Shown here piece after piece: positions 13,645 to 21,081 of a stretch of DNA of 22,040 bases (its first letter is position 1; each line of letters starts with the position of its first letter). A model generated the notes under the pieces. That model saw nothing but the letters and a program-made list of their open reading frames with translations. It made no database searches and was not told the DNA's origin. Position numbers and translations under genes: made by a program. Origin of the DNA: Gaiellasilicea sp035575835 (GTDB lineage: Bacteria > Actinomycetota > Thermoleophilia > Gaiellales > Gaiellaceae); NCBI GenBank assembly GCA_035575835.1, contig DATLXM010000174.1:1-22040 (forward strand), read 5' to 3'.

Positions 13645-14948
13645 GCAACCCGGGTCGCAGCATCGACGCGCTCTTTCTGACGACGATCTTCACCGTCACG
13701 TTCGCGAAGCTCCAGTGGGAACTCGCGGGCACGCTCAGCCTCTCGGACGTCCTCACGGCGCTCTTCCTGATCGCCTTCGCCGCCGGGCGGATCACCCGCG
13801 GAGACCGTCGCCTCGCCTACGGCGCCTCGATCGCCGGAGCGTTCTTCGCCGCCTTCCTCCTCGTCTACCTGATCGGCTTCTTCAACCTCGACACCGAGCA
13901 GGCGCTCGCGCAGTGGGCCAAGGGGATGGTCAAGTTCGTGCTCCACTTCCTCTTCGTCGTCGCGGGAGTCGCCTACCTCGCCCGCCGGGCCGAGCGTTTC
14001 TACTGGTGGACGTTCACGATCTTCATGCTCGGGATCGCGGCGAACGCGGTCTACGGGATCGTCCAGCTCGGGGCGGCCGAGGTAGCCGGGATCAACCTCG
14101 ACCAGTCGGTCTTGCAGCCGCTGACCGGTGGGGCGAGCCAGATCAACGTCTACGGGGCAATCGAGGGCCAGGACGTCTATCGCCCGAACGCGCTCACCGG
14201 CGATCCGAACCACCTCGGGATCGAGTTGATCCTCCCGCTCCTCGTCCTGACCCCGCTCTATCTCCGGCTCGAGCGCGGGCACCGTCTCCGTGTCCCGCTC
14301 GCGCTCCTCCTCTCGTTTCTCCTCCTCGTCGAGCTGGCGACGCTCTCGCGCAGCGGACTCCTCGGCCTCGGGACGGGGCTGCTCGTGCTCGCGGTGCCGT
14401 ATCGGCGCAAGCTCCGCTCGCGCGAGCTGCTCGTCCCGCTCGCCGGGCTCGGCGTCGTCCTCGCCGGGATCGTCGCGGCGCGCTGGGACTTCTTCCAGAC
14501 CGTGCTCAAGTCACGCGTGAGCACCTCCTCGAATGGGACGTCGACGCATTTCGCGGTCTACGACTTCATCCCGGACGTCCTGTCCACGAACCCGTTCTTC
14601 GGGCTCGGGCTGAACAACTTCTCCGTCTACTACGAGTTCGTCACAGGGCGGACGAACTTCGGGCCGCACTCTTTCTACGTCGCCACGATCGTCGAGACGG
14701 GGCTCGTAGGGACGCTTCTCTTCGGCGCCTTCCTCTGGTACCTCTTCCGCCGACTCGGCGACCTCCGCGCGATCGGGCGCTCGCTCGCGTCGCCGCGGAT
14801 CCGCCCGCTCGCGTGGGGAATGACGGCGGCGCTCGCCGGGACGATGGCCGCGAATGCCTTCTATCTGACCATGCAGTTCTATTACTTCTTTACGTTCGCG
14901 ACGCTCGTGCTGGCGGCTCCGATCGTTTTTGCGCGGAGGCTGCGCTGA
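13641..14948 (+). CDS. O-antigen ligase/polymerase-like membrane protein (Wzy/WaaL family)
   Basis: The 435-residue protein has 10-12 hydrophobic segments and a long external loop (about 140-190 and 280-345). GDPNHLGIELILPLLVL and TLSRSGLLGLGTGLLVL, then NPFFGLGLNNFSVYY and FGPHSFYVATIVETGLVG, match the Wzy_C/O-antigen ligase pattern. The Arg in LSRSG and the His in GPHSFY are the residues usually conserved. Such proteins polymerise or transfer undecaprenyl-diphosphate-linked glycans on the outer face. GTG 13641 overlaps the GT4 stop (GTGA), and the 3' end overlaps the next gene (CTGA), so the three genes form one operon. Polymerase and ligase cannot be told apart from sequence alone. Confidence 0.85.
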   Translation: MSNPGRSIDALFLTTIFTVTFAKLQWELAGTLSLSDVLTALFLIAFAAGRITRGDRRLAYGASIAGAFFAAFLLVYLIGFFNLDTEQALAQWAKGMVKFVLHFLFVVAGVAYLARRAERFYWWTFTIFMLGIAANAVYGIVQLGAAEVAGINLDQSVLQPLTGGASQINVYGAIEGQDVYRPNALTGDPNHLGIELILPLLVLTPLYLRLERGHRLRVPLALLLSFLLLVELATLSRSGLLGLGTGLLVLAVPYRRKLRSRELLVPLAGLGVVLAGIVAARWDFFQTVLKSRVSTSSNGTSTHFAVYDFIPDVLSTNPFFGLGLNNFSVYYEFVTGRTNFGPHSFYVATIVETGLVGTLLFGAFLWYLFRRLGDLRAIGRSLASPRIRPLAWGMTAALAGTMAANAFYLTMQFYYFFTFATLVLAAPIVFARRLR

Positions 14949-16006
14949 AGGTCGTCGTCCTGACGACGTCCTATCCGCGGCATCCGGACGACGTCGCGGG
15001 ACTCTTCGTTCGGGATGCGGTCGAGGCCGTGCGCGCCGAAGGGATCCTGATCGAGGTCGTCTCTCCTGCCACCTTTCGGCATTTCGGCATCGCCTTCGGG
15101 CATGGCATCCCCGGGAACCTGCGACGCCGGCCGCTGCTCGCTCTCCTCCTGCCTCTCTTCCTCTTGACGTACGCGAACGCTGCCCGAAAGGCAGCCCGGG
15201 ACGCAGACCTCCTTCATGCCCACTGGCTCCCCTCGGGCCTCGTCGCCCTTCTTCTCCGAAAGCCGTACGTCGTGCAGCTATGGGGCAGCGATGCGGAGCT
15301 CGGCCGGCGGCTCCCGTGGCTCGCGCGGCCAGTCATGACCCGGGCGCAGCTGGCGATTGCCGCATCGACCCACCTTGCGGACGCGGCCCGGATGCTCGGC
15401 GCGCGCAAGGTGTGCGTGATCCCGAGCGGGGTCGACCTCCCGGAACTGACCGGCGAAGCCGTGGAGCCGCCGCACGTTCTCTATGTCGGTCGACTTTCGC
15501 GAGAGAAGGGGATTCTCGACTTTCTCGAAGCGACGGAGGGCCTCGCCCGGGTCATCGTCGGTGACGGCCCGCTCCGCAGCCGAGTGCCCGAAGCGGTGGG
15601 TTTCGTGCCTCACTCGGAACTCGGCGATTACTACGCCAGGGCGTCCGTGGTCTGCGTTCCCTCGAGGCGGGAGGGCTACGGGGTGGTCGCGCGCGAGGCG
15701 ATGGCGCACGGGCGACCCGTCGTGGCCACGGCTGTCGGAGGGCTCGTCGATGCGGTGAGGGACGGAGAGACGGGCGCCCTCGTCCAGCCGGGTGACAGCG
15801 ACGCGCTGCGAGCCGCGATCGTGCGCCTCCTCGACGACCCGCCGCTCCGCCGGCACCAGGGCGCTGCGGCTCACACGCGTGCGTCGGAGTTCTCTTGGGC
15901 GGCTATCGGGCCGCGTCTAAGCTCGGCGTTGCGACAGGCTGCCGCGACGCCGGATCGCCAGAGCGGCCACTCCACCGGTCAGGAGGAGGAGAGCACCGCC
16001 GATTAG
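14945..16006 (+). CDS. GT4 glycosyltransferase, probable CTG start
   Basis: The product has about 353 residues and a GT-B fold. LKVVVLTTSYPRHPDDVAGLF is the usual GT4 N-terminus. DADLLHAHWLPSG and YVVQLWGSDAEL lie in the acceptor domain. VIPSGVDL, VLYVGRLSREKGILDFLEA, IVGDGPL and the donor motif SRREGYGVVAREAMAHGRPVVA (a typical E-x7-E) complete it. No ATG, GTG or TTG lies before the conserved N-terminus. CTG 14945 is in a CTGA overlap with the previous stop and has GGAGG five bases upstream, so it is the likely start. The first GTG is about 28 codons in and would remove the essential strand. The last 30 codons overlap the end of the convergent stalk-protein gene. Likely role: adding a sugar to a lipid-linked repeat unit. 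Confidence 0.85.
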   Translation: MKVVVLTTSYPRHPDDVAGLFVRDAVEAVRAEGILIEVVSPATFRHFGIAFGHGIPGNLRRRPLLALLLPLFLLTYANAARKAARDADLLHAHWLPSGLVALLLRKPYVVQLWGSDAELGRRLPWLARPVMTRAQLAIAASTHLADAARMLGARKVCVIPSGVDLPELTGEAVEPPHVLYVGRLSREKGILDFLEATEGLARVIVGDGPLRSRVPEAVGFVPHSELGDYYARASVVCVPSRREGYGVVAREAMAHGRPVVATAVGGLVDAVRDGETGALVQPGDSDALRAAIVRLLDDPPLRRHQGAAAHTRASEFSWAAIGPRLSSALRQAAATPDRQSGHSTGQEEESTAD

Positions 16007-16486
16007 AGCGATCGTCGGAGCGCCACCGGAACCGTCGTCGATCGGTGGGCTAGCCTCGGCGGACGACGGCTCCTCCGACCCCGAGGGCTCCTCCGACCCC
16101 GAGGGCTCTGTCGACTCCGCAGGCTCCTCGTCAACCGCCGGGTCGGTCGCAGCCGGTTGGGGTGTTGCTACCGGAGCGCCGTACGCGGGGGAGGTCGTGA
16201 TCTTCTCGAGCGTGGCGGCGTCCGCGCCACCCTGGGCCTGAACGACTCGGCGCGTCTCTTGCGAAAGAGCGGCACCAGGCTTAGCGTTCTTCCCATCGAA
16301 GGCGGTTCCACCACCGCTCGTCGGGATCGTCTCGACGTACTGCGCGACCGACGGCGCGCTACTAGGCGGCGGAGTCGGGGTAGCCGCCGATGCGACGGGC
16401 ACGAGCGCGAGGGCCACCGCGAAGGTCGCGAGGCACGGGCTGCGAGAGCCGGGACGGCGGGCCGTATGCGAGGACGATGCGATCAC
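15917..16486 (-). CDS. Secreted, membrane-anchored stalk protein (hypothetical)
   Basis: The 189-residue product has an Arg-rich n-region, a hydrophobic stretch (CLATFAVALALVPVASA) and an Ala-Ser-Ala cleavage site near residue 34. A short domain follows with SVAQYVETIPTSGGG, LSQETRRVVQAQGGADAATLE and TSPAYGAP, whose family I cannot name. Then comes a Pro/Ser/Glu/Thr-rich stalk with EPSGSE repeats. It ends in one membrane helix (APTIALIGGALLLLTGGVAALAI) and RRRGS, so it should be anchored with the stalk outside; no LPXTG motif is present. GTG 16486 is chosen because it gives a normal signal peptide; the open frame upstream runs through the divergent gene. It starts only 22 bases from that gene and converges with the GT4 gene. 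Confidence 0.7.
   Translation of the reverse strand: MIASSSHTARRPGSRSPCLATFAVALALVPVASAATPTPPPSSAPSVAQYVETIPTSGGGTAFDGKNAKPGAALSQETRRVVQAQGGADAATLEKITTSPAYGAPVATPQPAATDPAVDEEPAESTEPSGSEEPSGSEEPSSAEASPPIDDGSGGAPTIALIGGALLLLTGGVAALAIRRRGSLSQRRA
16071..16106 (-). repeat. Two tandem 18-bp units in the stalk-coding region
   Basis: TCCTCCGACCCCGAGGGC is repeated exactly twice, at 16071-16088 and 16089-16106 (plus-strand reading). On the coding strand each unit adds six residues of the EPSGSE stalk, so stalk length may vary between strains. Confidence 0.85.
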
Positions 16487-16492
16487 GGCAGG

Positions 16493-16499
16493 TAAGGTA
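16493..16499. promoter_or_regulatory. Candidate bidirectional -10 element (TAAGGTA)
   Basis: The 22-base gap between the divergent starts holds TAAGGT on the plus strand (16493-16498) and TACCTT on the minus strand (16499-16494), both fitting TANNNT and overlapping almost completely. The minus-strand motif is seven bases before GTG 16486, the plus-strand motif ten bases before TTG 16509. Both messages would be leaderless or nearly so. No -35 is convincing. Confidence 0.4.
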
Positions 16500-16508
16500 C
16501 CAATCTTC

Positions 16509-18521
16509 TTGGCGACCGACTTTGATGTGGAGAAACCGCTACATCCCGGCCCAAGCGTCGCCGATCGACGTCTCGCGGGGGAGCACAAGTGGGCGTGGGG
16601 TGTCGCAGTCCTCCTCGCAGTCCTCCTCTTCGCCCTCGCATTCGCAAATGGCGGGACTGGGCTCACGGCGCGAACACTCGTGGCGTTGGTCGCGTGGTGG
16701 ACGGTCGTGGCCGCAGTGGTGCTCGGCGTCCGGCCGCTTACGCAGACGTCGCGCGCGTCGCTCGTGCCCGGACTCGCTCTCGCGGCTTATGCAGCCCTGA
16801 CCCTCGCTTCGGCGACCTGGGCGTCGAGCGCGGAGGATGCCTTCACCGAGTTCAACCGCGTCACGCTCTACCTCGGCGTCTTCTTCCTGGCGACGATGCT
16901 CGGCCGGGCGAGTCTCGGGCGATTGTGTGACGGCCTCGGAATCGCGATCGCCGCCGTGGCGCTGGCCGCCGTGGTGACGCGCCTCTTTCCGGAGCTACCT
17001 TCCGACCGAGGGATCACCGATTCCCTCTCCGACGCCGCGACGAGACTGAGCTTCCCGATCGGCTACTGGAACGGGCTCGCCATCTTTCTCGCCCTGGGTT
17101 TTCCGCTCCTCCTGAGGCTCGCGATCGAGGCCGCGACACCCGCACGGCGGGCTGCGGCTCTCGCGAGCGTGCCGATGCTTTCGGTCGCGATCTACCTGGC
17201 CTCGTCGCGCGGGGGTGTGCTCGCGGCAGGGATCGGAGTAGCAGTCTTCGTCGCGGCCGCGCAGCGCCGGCTGGCGGCCGTTCTGGCTGGGGCGATCGCC
17301 CTCGGCGGCTCGTTGCTCGCAATAGCGGCCGTGTCGAGAGGCGGCACCCTGATCAATGGTCCCCTGGACTCCGCGGCCGCGATCCGCGAAGGCCGCTTCG
17401 CGACCCTGGCGCTGATCGTGATCGCGGGGCTAGTGGTTGCCGGCTCGCTCCTCGGCGAGAGGCTCCGTCTCGTCGAGCGCCTCTCCCTGCCGCGGCCGCG
17501 CGGAGGCGTCGTCGTGGCGGCGACCGCCATCGCGCTTCTGGCGGTCTTCCTGTTCAGCCGACCTGTCGAACGCTTCGAGCAGTTCAAGCAGCCCCCGAGC
17601 GCCATCAGCTTCTCGGAAGACGACTTCACCCAGGAGCACCTGCTGAGCGGTGCCGGCAGCGGGCGCTGGCAATTCTGGGCCGGCGCCGTGGACGAATGGA
17701 AGTCGGCTCCACTGCTCGGCCGAGGCGCCGGCTCGTTCGAGGCCTGGTGGGCGGAGAACGGCAGCATCGGGTACTTCATCCGGGACGCCCACTCGCTCTA
17801 TCTCGAGGCGTTCGGCGAGCTCGGCGTGCTCGGCGGCACGCTCGCTCTGGTCTTCGTGCTCGGCGGAATCGTTGTCGGCATCGGTCGGGTACGCCGACTG
17901 CGTGACCGCGACCGGTTGGCGGCAGCGGCCCTGCTCGCAACGTTCGTCGCCTACAGCGTCGGTGCCGGAGTCGATTGGATGTGGGAGATGACTGTCGTCA
18001 CGGTCGTCGCGATGATCGCGCTCGGCCTTCTCTGCGGCCCTGCAACTGAGCCGCGACCAAGGCCGGCCGCGCTTGGCGACGACCGGCCCTCCCACCCCGG
18101 GCGGCGTTCTCAGACACTGGCCGGCGGCGCGGCGATCTTCGTGATCAGCTGGGTGGTCATCTGCGCTCAGGCGATTCCGCTGCTGGGATCGATCAAGCTG
18201 GAGGACAGTGAGAGCGCGGCCAGAGCGGGGCGGCTTGCCGACGCCGCTCGCGCCGCCAACACGGCACGTGACATCCAGCCCTGGGCGTCGTCGCCCTATC
18301 TCCAGCTCTCCCTCGTGCGTGAGCAGACCGGCGCGCTCGAGGCGGCCGAAGCTTCGATCTTTCAGGCGATCTCGAACGATCGGGAGGACTGGCGCCTGTG
18401 GCTCGTCGCCGCGCGGATCCAGACGAAGCTGGGCAAAATCGAACCTGCGCGCCAAAGCCTCGCTCGCGCGGTGTCGTTGAACCCACGCTCGCCGCTCTTC
18501 GAGGATCTGGCGGCAGGGTGA
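16509..18521 (+). CDS. O-antigen ligase-like membrane protein with TPR-like C-terminal tail
   Basis: The 670-residue product has about a dozen membrane segments (residues 27-500), a further hydrophobic segment (AAIFVISWVVICAQAIPLLG, about 540-560), then a helical tail of TPR type (ESAARAGRLADAARAANTAR, ALEAAEASIFQAIS, KIEPARQSLARAVSLNP). The Wzy_C/ligase core reads SGRWQFWAGAVDEWKSAPLL, GRGAGSFEAWW and RDAHSLYLEAFGELGVLGG, with the usual His in the external loop. LASSRGGVLAAG carries the conserved Arg. Ligases with C-terminal TPRs include protein O-glycosylation ligases (PglL type) as well as polysaccharide polymerases. TTG 16509 is used as the start; GTG 16527 is an alternative. The stop overlaps the next start (GTGA). 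Confidence 0.82.
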   Translation: MATDFDVEKPLHPGPSVADRRLAGEHKWAWGVAVLLAVLLFALAFANGGTGLTARTLVALVAWWTVVAAVVLGVRPLTQTSRASLVPGLALAAYAALTLASATWASSAEDAFTEFNRVTLYLGVFFLATMLGRASLGRLCDGLGIAIAAVALAAVVTRLFPELPSDRGITDSLSDAATRLSFPIGYWNGLAIFLALGFPLLLRLAIEAATPARRAAALASVPMLSVAIYLASSRGGVLAAGIGVAVFVAAAQRRLAAVLAGAIALGGSLLAIAAVSRGGTLINGPLDSAAAIREGRFATLALIVIAGLVVAGSLLGERLRLVERLSLPRPRGGVVVAATAIALLAVFLFSRPVERFEQFKQPPSAISFSEDDFTQEHLLSGAGSGRWQFWAGAVDEWKSAPLLGRGAGSFEAWWAENGSIGYFIRDAHSLYLEAFGELGVLGGTLALVFVLGGIVVGIGRVRRLRDRDRLAAAALLATFVAYSVGAGVDWMWEMTVVTVVAMIALGLLCGPATEPRPRPAALGDDRPSHPGRRSQTLAGGAAIFVISWVVICAQAIPLLGSIKLEDSESAARAGRLADAARAANTARDIQPWASSPYLQLSLVREQTGALEAAEASIFQAISNDREDWRLWLVAARIQTKLGKIEPARQSLARAVSLNPRSPLFEDLAAG

Positions 18522-19996
18522 CCCGTCGAGGTGGAGACGGCGTGCGGATCTCCGACCCCGAGGTTGAAGCGGCGACGCGTGCCGGCGCAGACACGGCCGG
18601 GAAGTCCCGTCAGTCGCCTCTCGCGCGCCCCAGACACGCGGGCATCTTGTCCGTCGATCCGTTGAAGAGGCAGCTCTTCTGGCGCGACGCGCTCCTTCGG
18701 AGAATGCTCGCGGTCGCAGACCTCGTCGCGGCCGGCCTCGTCAGCGTCGCTCTCGGCCTCACCTTCGGCGGCGAGCTACAGCTCTTCTTCTGGTCTGCGG
18801 TCTTTGCACCGGCCTGGCTCCTGCTAGCCAAGCTGCACGGGCTCTACGACGGCGATCACCGCTCGCTCCGCCATTTGACCGTCGACGAGGTGCCAAAGAT
18901 CTGCGTGTGGGCGCTCACGGGCACGGGGACGCTGGCGCTCTTCCTGCTGCTCACACCGGTGGGTTCCCTTCAGGCGGGGAGCGCGGTCAGGGCCTGGCTC
19001 GTCGCAGCAGGTTCGGGTTTCCTGCTCCGGAATCTCGCCCGCTCGCTGTGGCGGCGAGTGACTCCGCCCGAACGGGCACTGATCATCGGACGCGGTGCCC
19101 TTGCCGCCGAGACTCGGCGCAAGCTCGAGCTCTTTCCCGACATCCACGTCGAGGTCGTCGGCGAACGGGACTTGTTCGACGAGGACGAGTTGGGCGACCT
19201 GCCTATCGACCGCGTCATTGTCGCCTCTCCGACCATCGACGAGGCGATGATGGCCGACGTGATCGCGGCCTGCCGGCGCCTCCGTGCCAAACTGAGCGTG
19301 ATCCCGCCGGTACGAGGGATGTTCGGGACCGCTGTGCAGCTCAATCACGTCGCCGACCTACCGCTCGTGGAATACAACACCTGGGACGCCTCGCGCTCGA
19401 CCCTCCTCCTCAAGCGCGTGCTGGACTTGGTCGTGTCCTCGACCCTCCTCGTAGTGCTCGCCCCGCTCTTCACGGTGATCGCCCTCGCCCTTGCGGTCGG
19501 CGCCGGACGGCCGGTCATCTTCTCCCAGTTGCGGGCCTCGGTGGGCGGCGCCCCTTTCCGAATGTACAAGTTCCGCACGATGGTTTCGAACGCCGAGGAG
19601 ATGCTGGCCGACCTCGTCGTCATTGACGAACTTCGCGAACCGATGTTCAAGATCGTGGACGATCCTCGGGTGACGAGGATCGGGCAGTTCCTGCGCCGGA
19701 CGAGCCTCGATGAACTCCCACAGTTCGTGAACGTGCTCCGGGGCGAGATGAGCCTTGTCGGCCCTCGACCCGAGCAGGTCGAGCTCGTCGCGCGCTACCG
19801 TCCCGAGCACCAGTTCCGGCTCGAGGCGAAGCCGGGGATGACGGGGCCGATGCAAGTGTTCGGCCGAGGGGCGTTGACCTTCGACGAACGGCTCGCGGTC
19901 GAGCGCGAATACATCGCGAACATCTCGCTCCGGCGCGACCTCCGGATTCTCGCCCTGACGATCTCCGTGCTCTTCGGACGTCGTGGAGCCTACTGA
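18518..19996 (+). CDS. Polyprenyl-phosphate sugar-1-phosphate transferase (WbaP/WcaJ type)
   Basis: The 492-residue protein has four N-terminal membrane segments (about 75-190), a central nucleotide-binding-like domain (RALIIGRGALAAETRRKLEL to EYNTW) and a C-terminal bacterial sugar transferase domain. In that domain KRVLDLVVSSTLLVVLAPLF is the re-entrant helix with its preceding Lys-Arg-x-x-Asp, followed by FRMYKFRTMVSNAEE, VTRIGQFLRRTSLDELPQF, LRGEMSLVGPRPEQ and KPGMTGPMQVFGRG, all signature motifs. It should load hexose-1-phosphate (glucose or galactose in known members) onto undecaprenyl phosphate, the first step of repeat-unit synthesis. GTG 18518 overlaps the previous stop (GTGA). GTG 18542, with GGAG five bases upstream, is an equally good start and would remove only eight residues. 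Confidence 0.93.
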   Translation: MTRRGGDGVRISDPEVEAATRAGADTAGKSRQSPLARPRHAGILSVDPLKRQLFWRDALLRRMLAVADLVAAGLVSVALGLTFGGELQLFFWSAVFAPAWLLLAKLHGLYDGDHRSLRHLTVDEVPKICVWALTGTGTLALFLLLTPVGSLQAGSAVRAWLVAAGSGFLLRNLARSLWRRVTPPERALIIGRGALAAETRRKLELFPDIHVEVVGERDLFDEDELGDLPIDRVIVASPTIDEAMMADVIAACRRLRAKLSVIPPVRGMFGTAVQLNHVADLPLVEYNTWDASRSTLLLKRVLDLVVSSTLLVVLAPLFTVIALALAVGAGRPVIFSQLRASVGGAPFRMYKFRTMVSNAEEMLADLVVIDELREPMFKIVDDPRVTRIGQFLRRTSLDELPQFVNVLRGEMSLVGPRPEQVELVARYRPEHQFRLEAKPGMTGPMQVFGRGALTFDERLAVEREYIANISLRRDLRILALTISVLFGRRGAY

Positions 19997-21081
19997 GCCG
20001 GCTCGCTCGCTTCACTGCCGGCCGCGCTGGTGATGAGATCCCGCCAGGTCGAACCGGAACCGGCGAGCGACGCTGAGCGCTCGCGGGCCGCACGCGCGAA
20101 GGCGGCCCGGAACTCCGGATCGGTGACCAGCCGCGCGAGGTGCTCTGCGAGCCCCGAAGCGTCCCCCGGAGCAAAGCGAAGGATCGCGTCTCCTCCGATC
20201 TCCACGTGCGGGGGAATCTCGCTCGCCACAGTCGGGAGCCCGGCCGCCACACTCTCGCCGACAGCGAGCCCGTAACCCTCGTACGTCGAGGGGTTGACCG
20301 TGGCGATAGCTCCTCGGAGGAGAACGTCGAGCTCGTCGTCGGGGATCCAGCCCGTGATCCGCACGAGTTCGGCGACACCGAGCGATGCAGCGAGCGAGCG
20401 CAGTACCTCGGCTCGCCCCTCCTCCGGCCCGACGAAGATGAGCGGCCGGCGGCTCGCGGGAGCGAGGAGAGCAAGCGCCCGGATCGCTGTCTCGGGATCC
20501 TTGTAGGGGCGGAGGGCACCGACTGAGACGAAATGCTCTCCGGCACCAAGCACGAGGGGTCGCGGTCGTGGGTGATGCGCGACGACCTTCGCCTCGAGCT
20601 GGGTCACCGTCCGCAAGGCATCGCGTGAAGCCTTCGAGATCGTGACGAGGGACTGCGCCCGCCTCGCCGCGCGGGGAACGAGATACCGGTAGAAGAGCGT
20701 CTCCGCCCAGGGACCCCTGCGCGGCTTGAGCAGCCTCCGCACGTCGTTGACGACGAGCAGCATCCGCGGCCGGCCCCAGAGCGGGCCCTGGTCGCCAAGG
20801 CAGACGAGCAGCATCGTCGCCGGGTCGCGCGCGGGAGCCACGAGCTGCTGGTAGATCAGCCTCCGGATCCGGGGACGGCTGCGCGGAACCGGACAGCTGA
20901 ACCGCGTGCCCTCGGCGAAGGCGCGTTTCAGCCGGTCGCGGACGTCGGCCGGGCAGCGGACCTCGAGTGCCATTCCCCCCGGCAGGTCGCGCAGTTCGCC
21001 GCCGATCAACTCGGCCTGCCTTCCGACGCCTGACACCTCCAGGGGCACCTGGAGGGCGTCGACGACGATCCGTTCGATCAT
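19990..21081 (-). CDS. GT4 glycosyltransferase (mannosyltransferase-like)
   Basis: The 363-residue product has a GT-B fold. The N-terminus RIVVDALQVPLEVSGVGRQ is the usual G-x-G-R acceptor loop. LLVVNDVRRLLKPRRGPWAE and SLVTISKASRDALR mark the acceptor domain. HFVSVGALRPYKDPETAIRA, FVGPEEGR, WIPDDELDVLLRGA and the donor motif PSTYEGYGLAVGESVAAGLP mark the donor side (E-x7-E: Glu of YEGYG and GESV). The type is common among mannosyl- and fucosyltransferases of exopolysaccharide loci; donor and acceptor cannot be read. ATG 21081 overlaps the stop of the upstream GT2 gene (ATGA on the minus strand), so both are one operon. Its end overlaps the convergent sugar transferase gene by seven bases, leaving no room for a separate terminator. 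Confidence 0.88.
   Translation of the reverse strand: MIERIVVDALQVPLEVSGVGRQAELIGGELRDLPGGMALEVRCPADVRDRLKRAFAEGTRFSCPVPRSRPRIRRLIYQQLVAPARDPATMLLVCLGDQGPLWGRPRMLLVVNDVRRLLKPRRGPWAETLFYRYLVPRAARRAQSLVTISKASRDALRTVTQLEAKVVAHHPRPRPLVLGAGEHFVSVGALRPYKDPETAIRALALLAPASRRPLIFVGPEEGRAEVLRSLAASLGVAELVRITGWIPDDELDVLLRGAIATVNPSTYEGYGLAVGESVAAGLPTVASEIPPHVEIGGDAILRFAPGDASGLAEHLARLVTDPEFRAAFARAARERSASLAGSGSTWRDLITSAAGSEASEPAQ

Noticed and set aside
12249..14282. 677-residue minus-strand open frame opposite the GT4 and polymerase genes
   Set aside because: Its Ser/Arg-rich repeats only mirror the 339-bp duplication of the plus-strand gene; no start signal or family.
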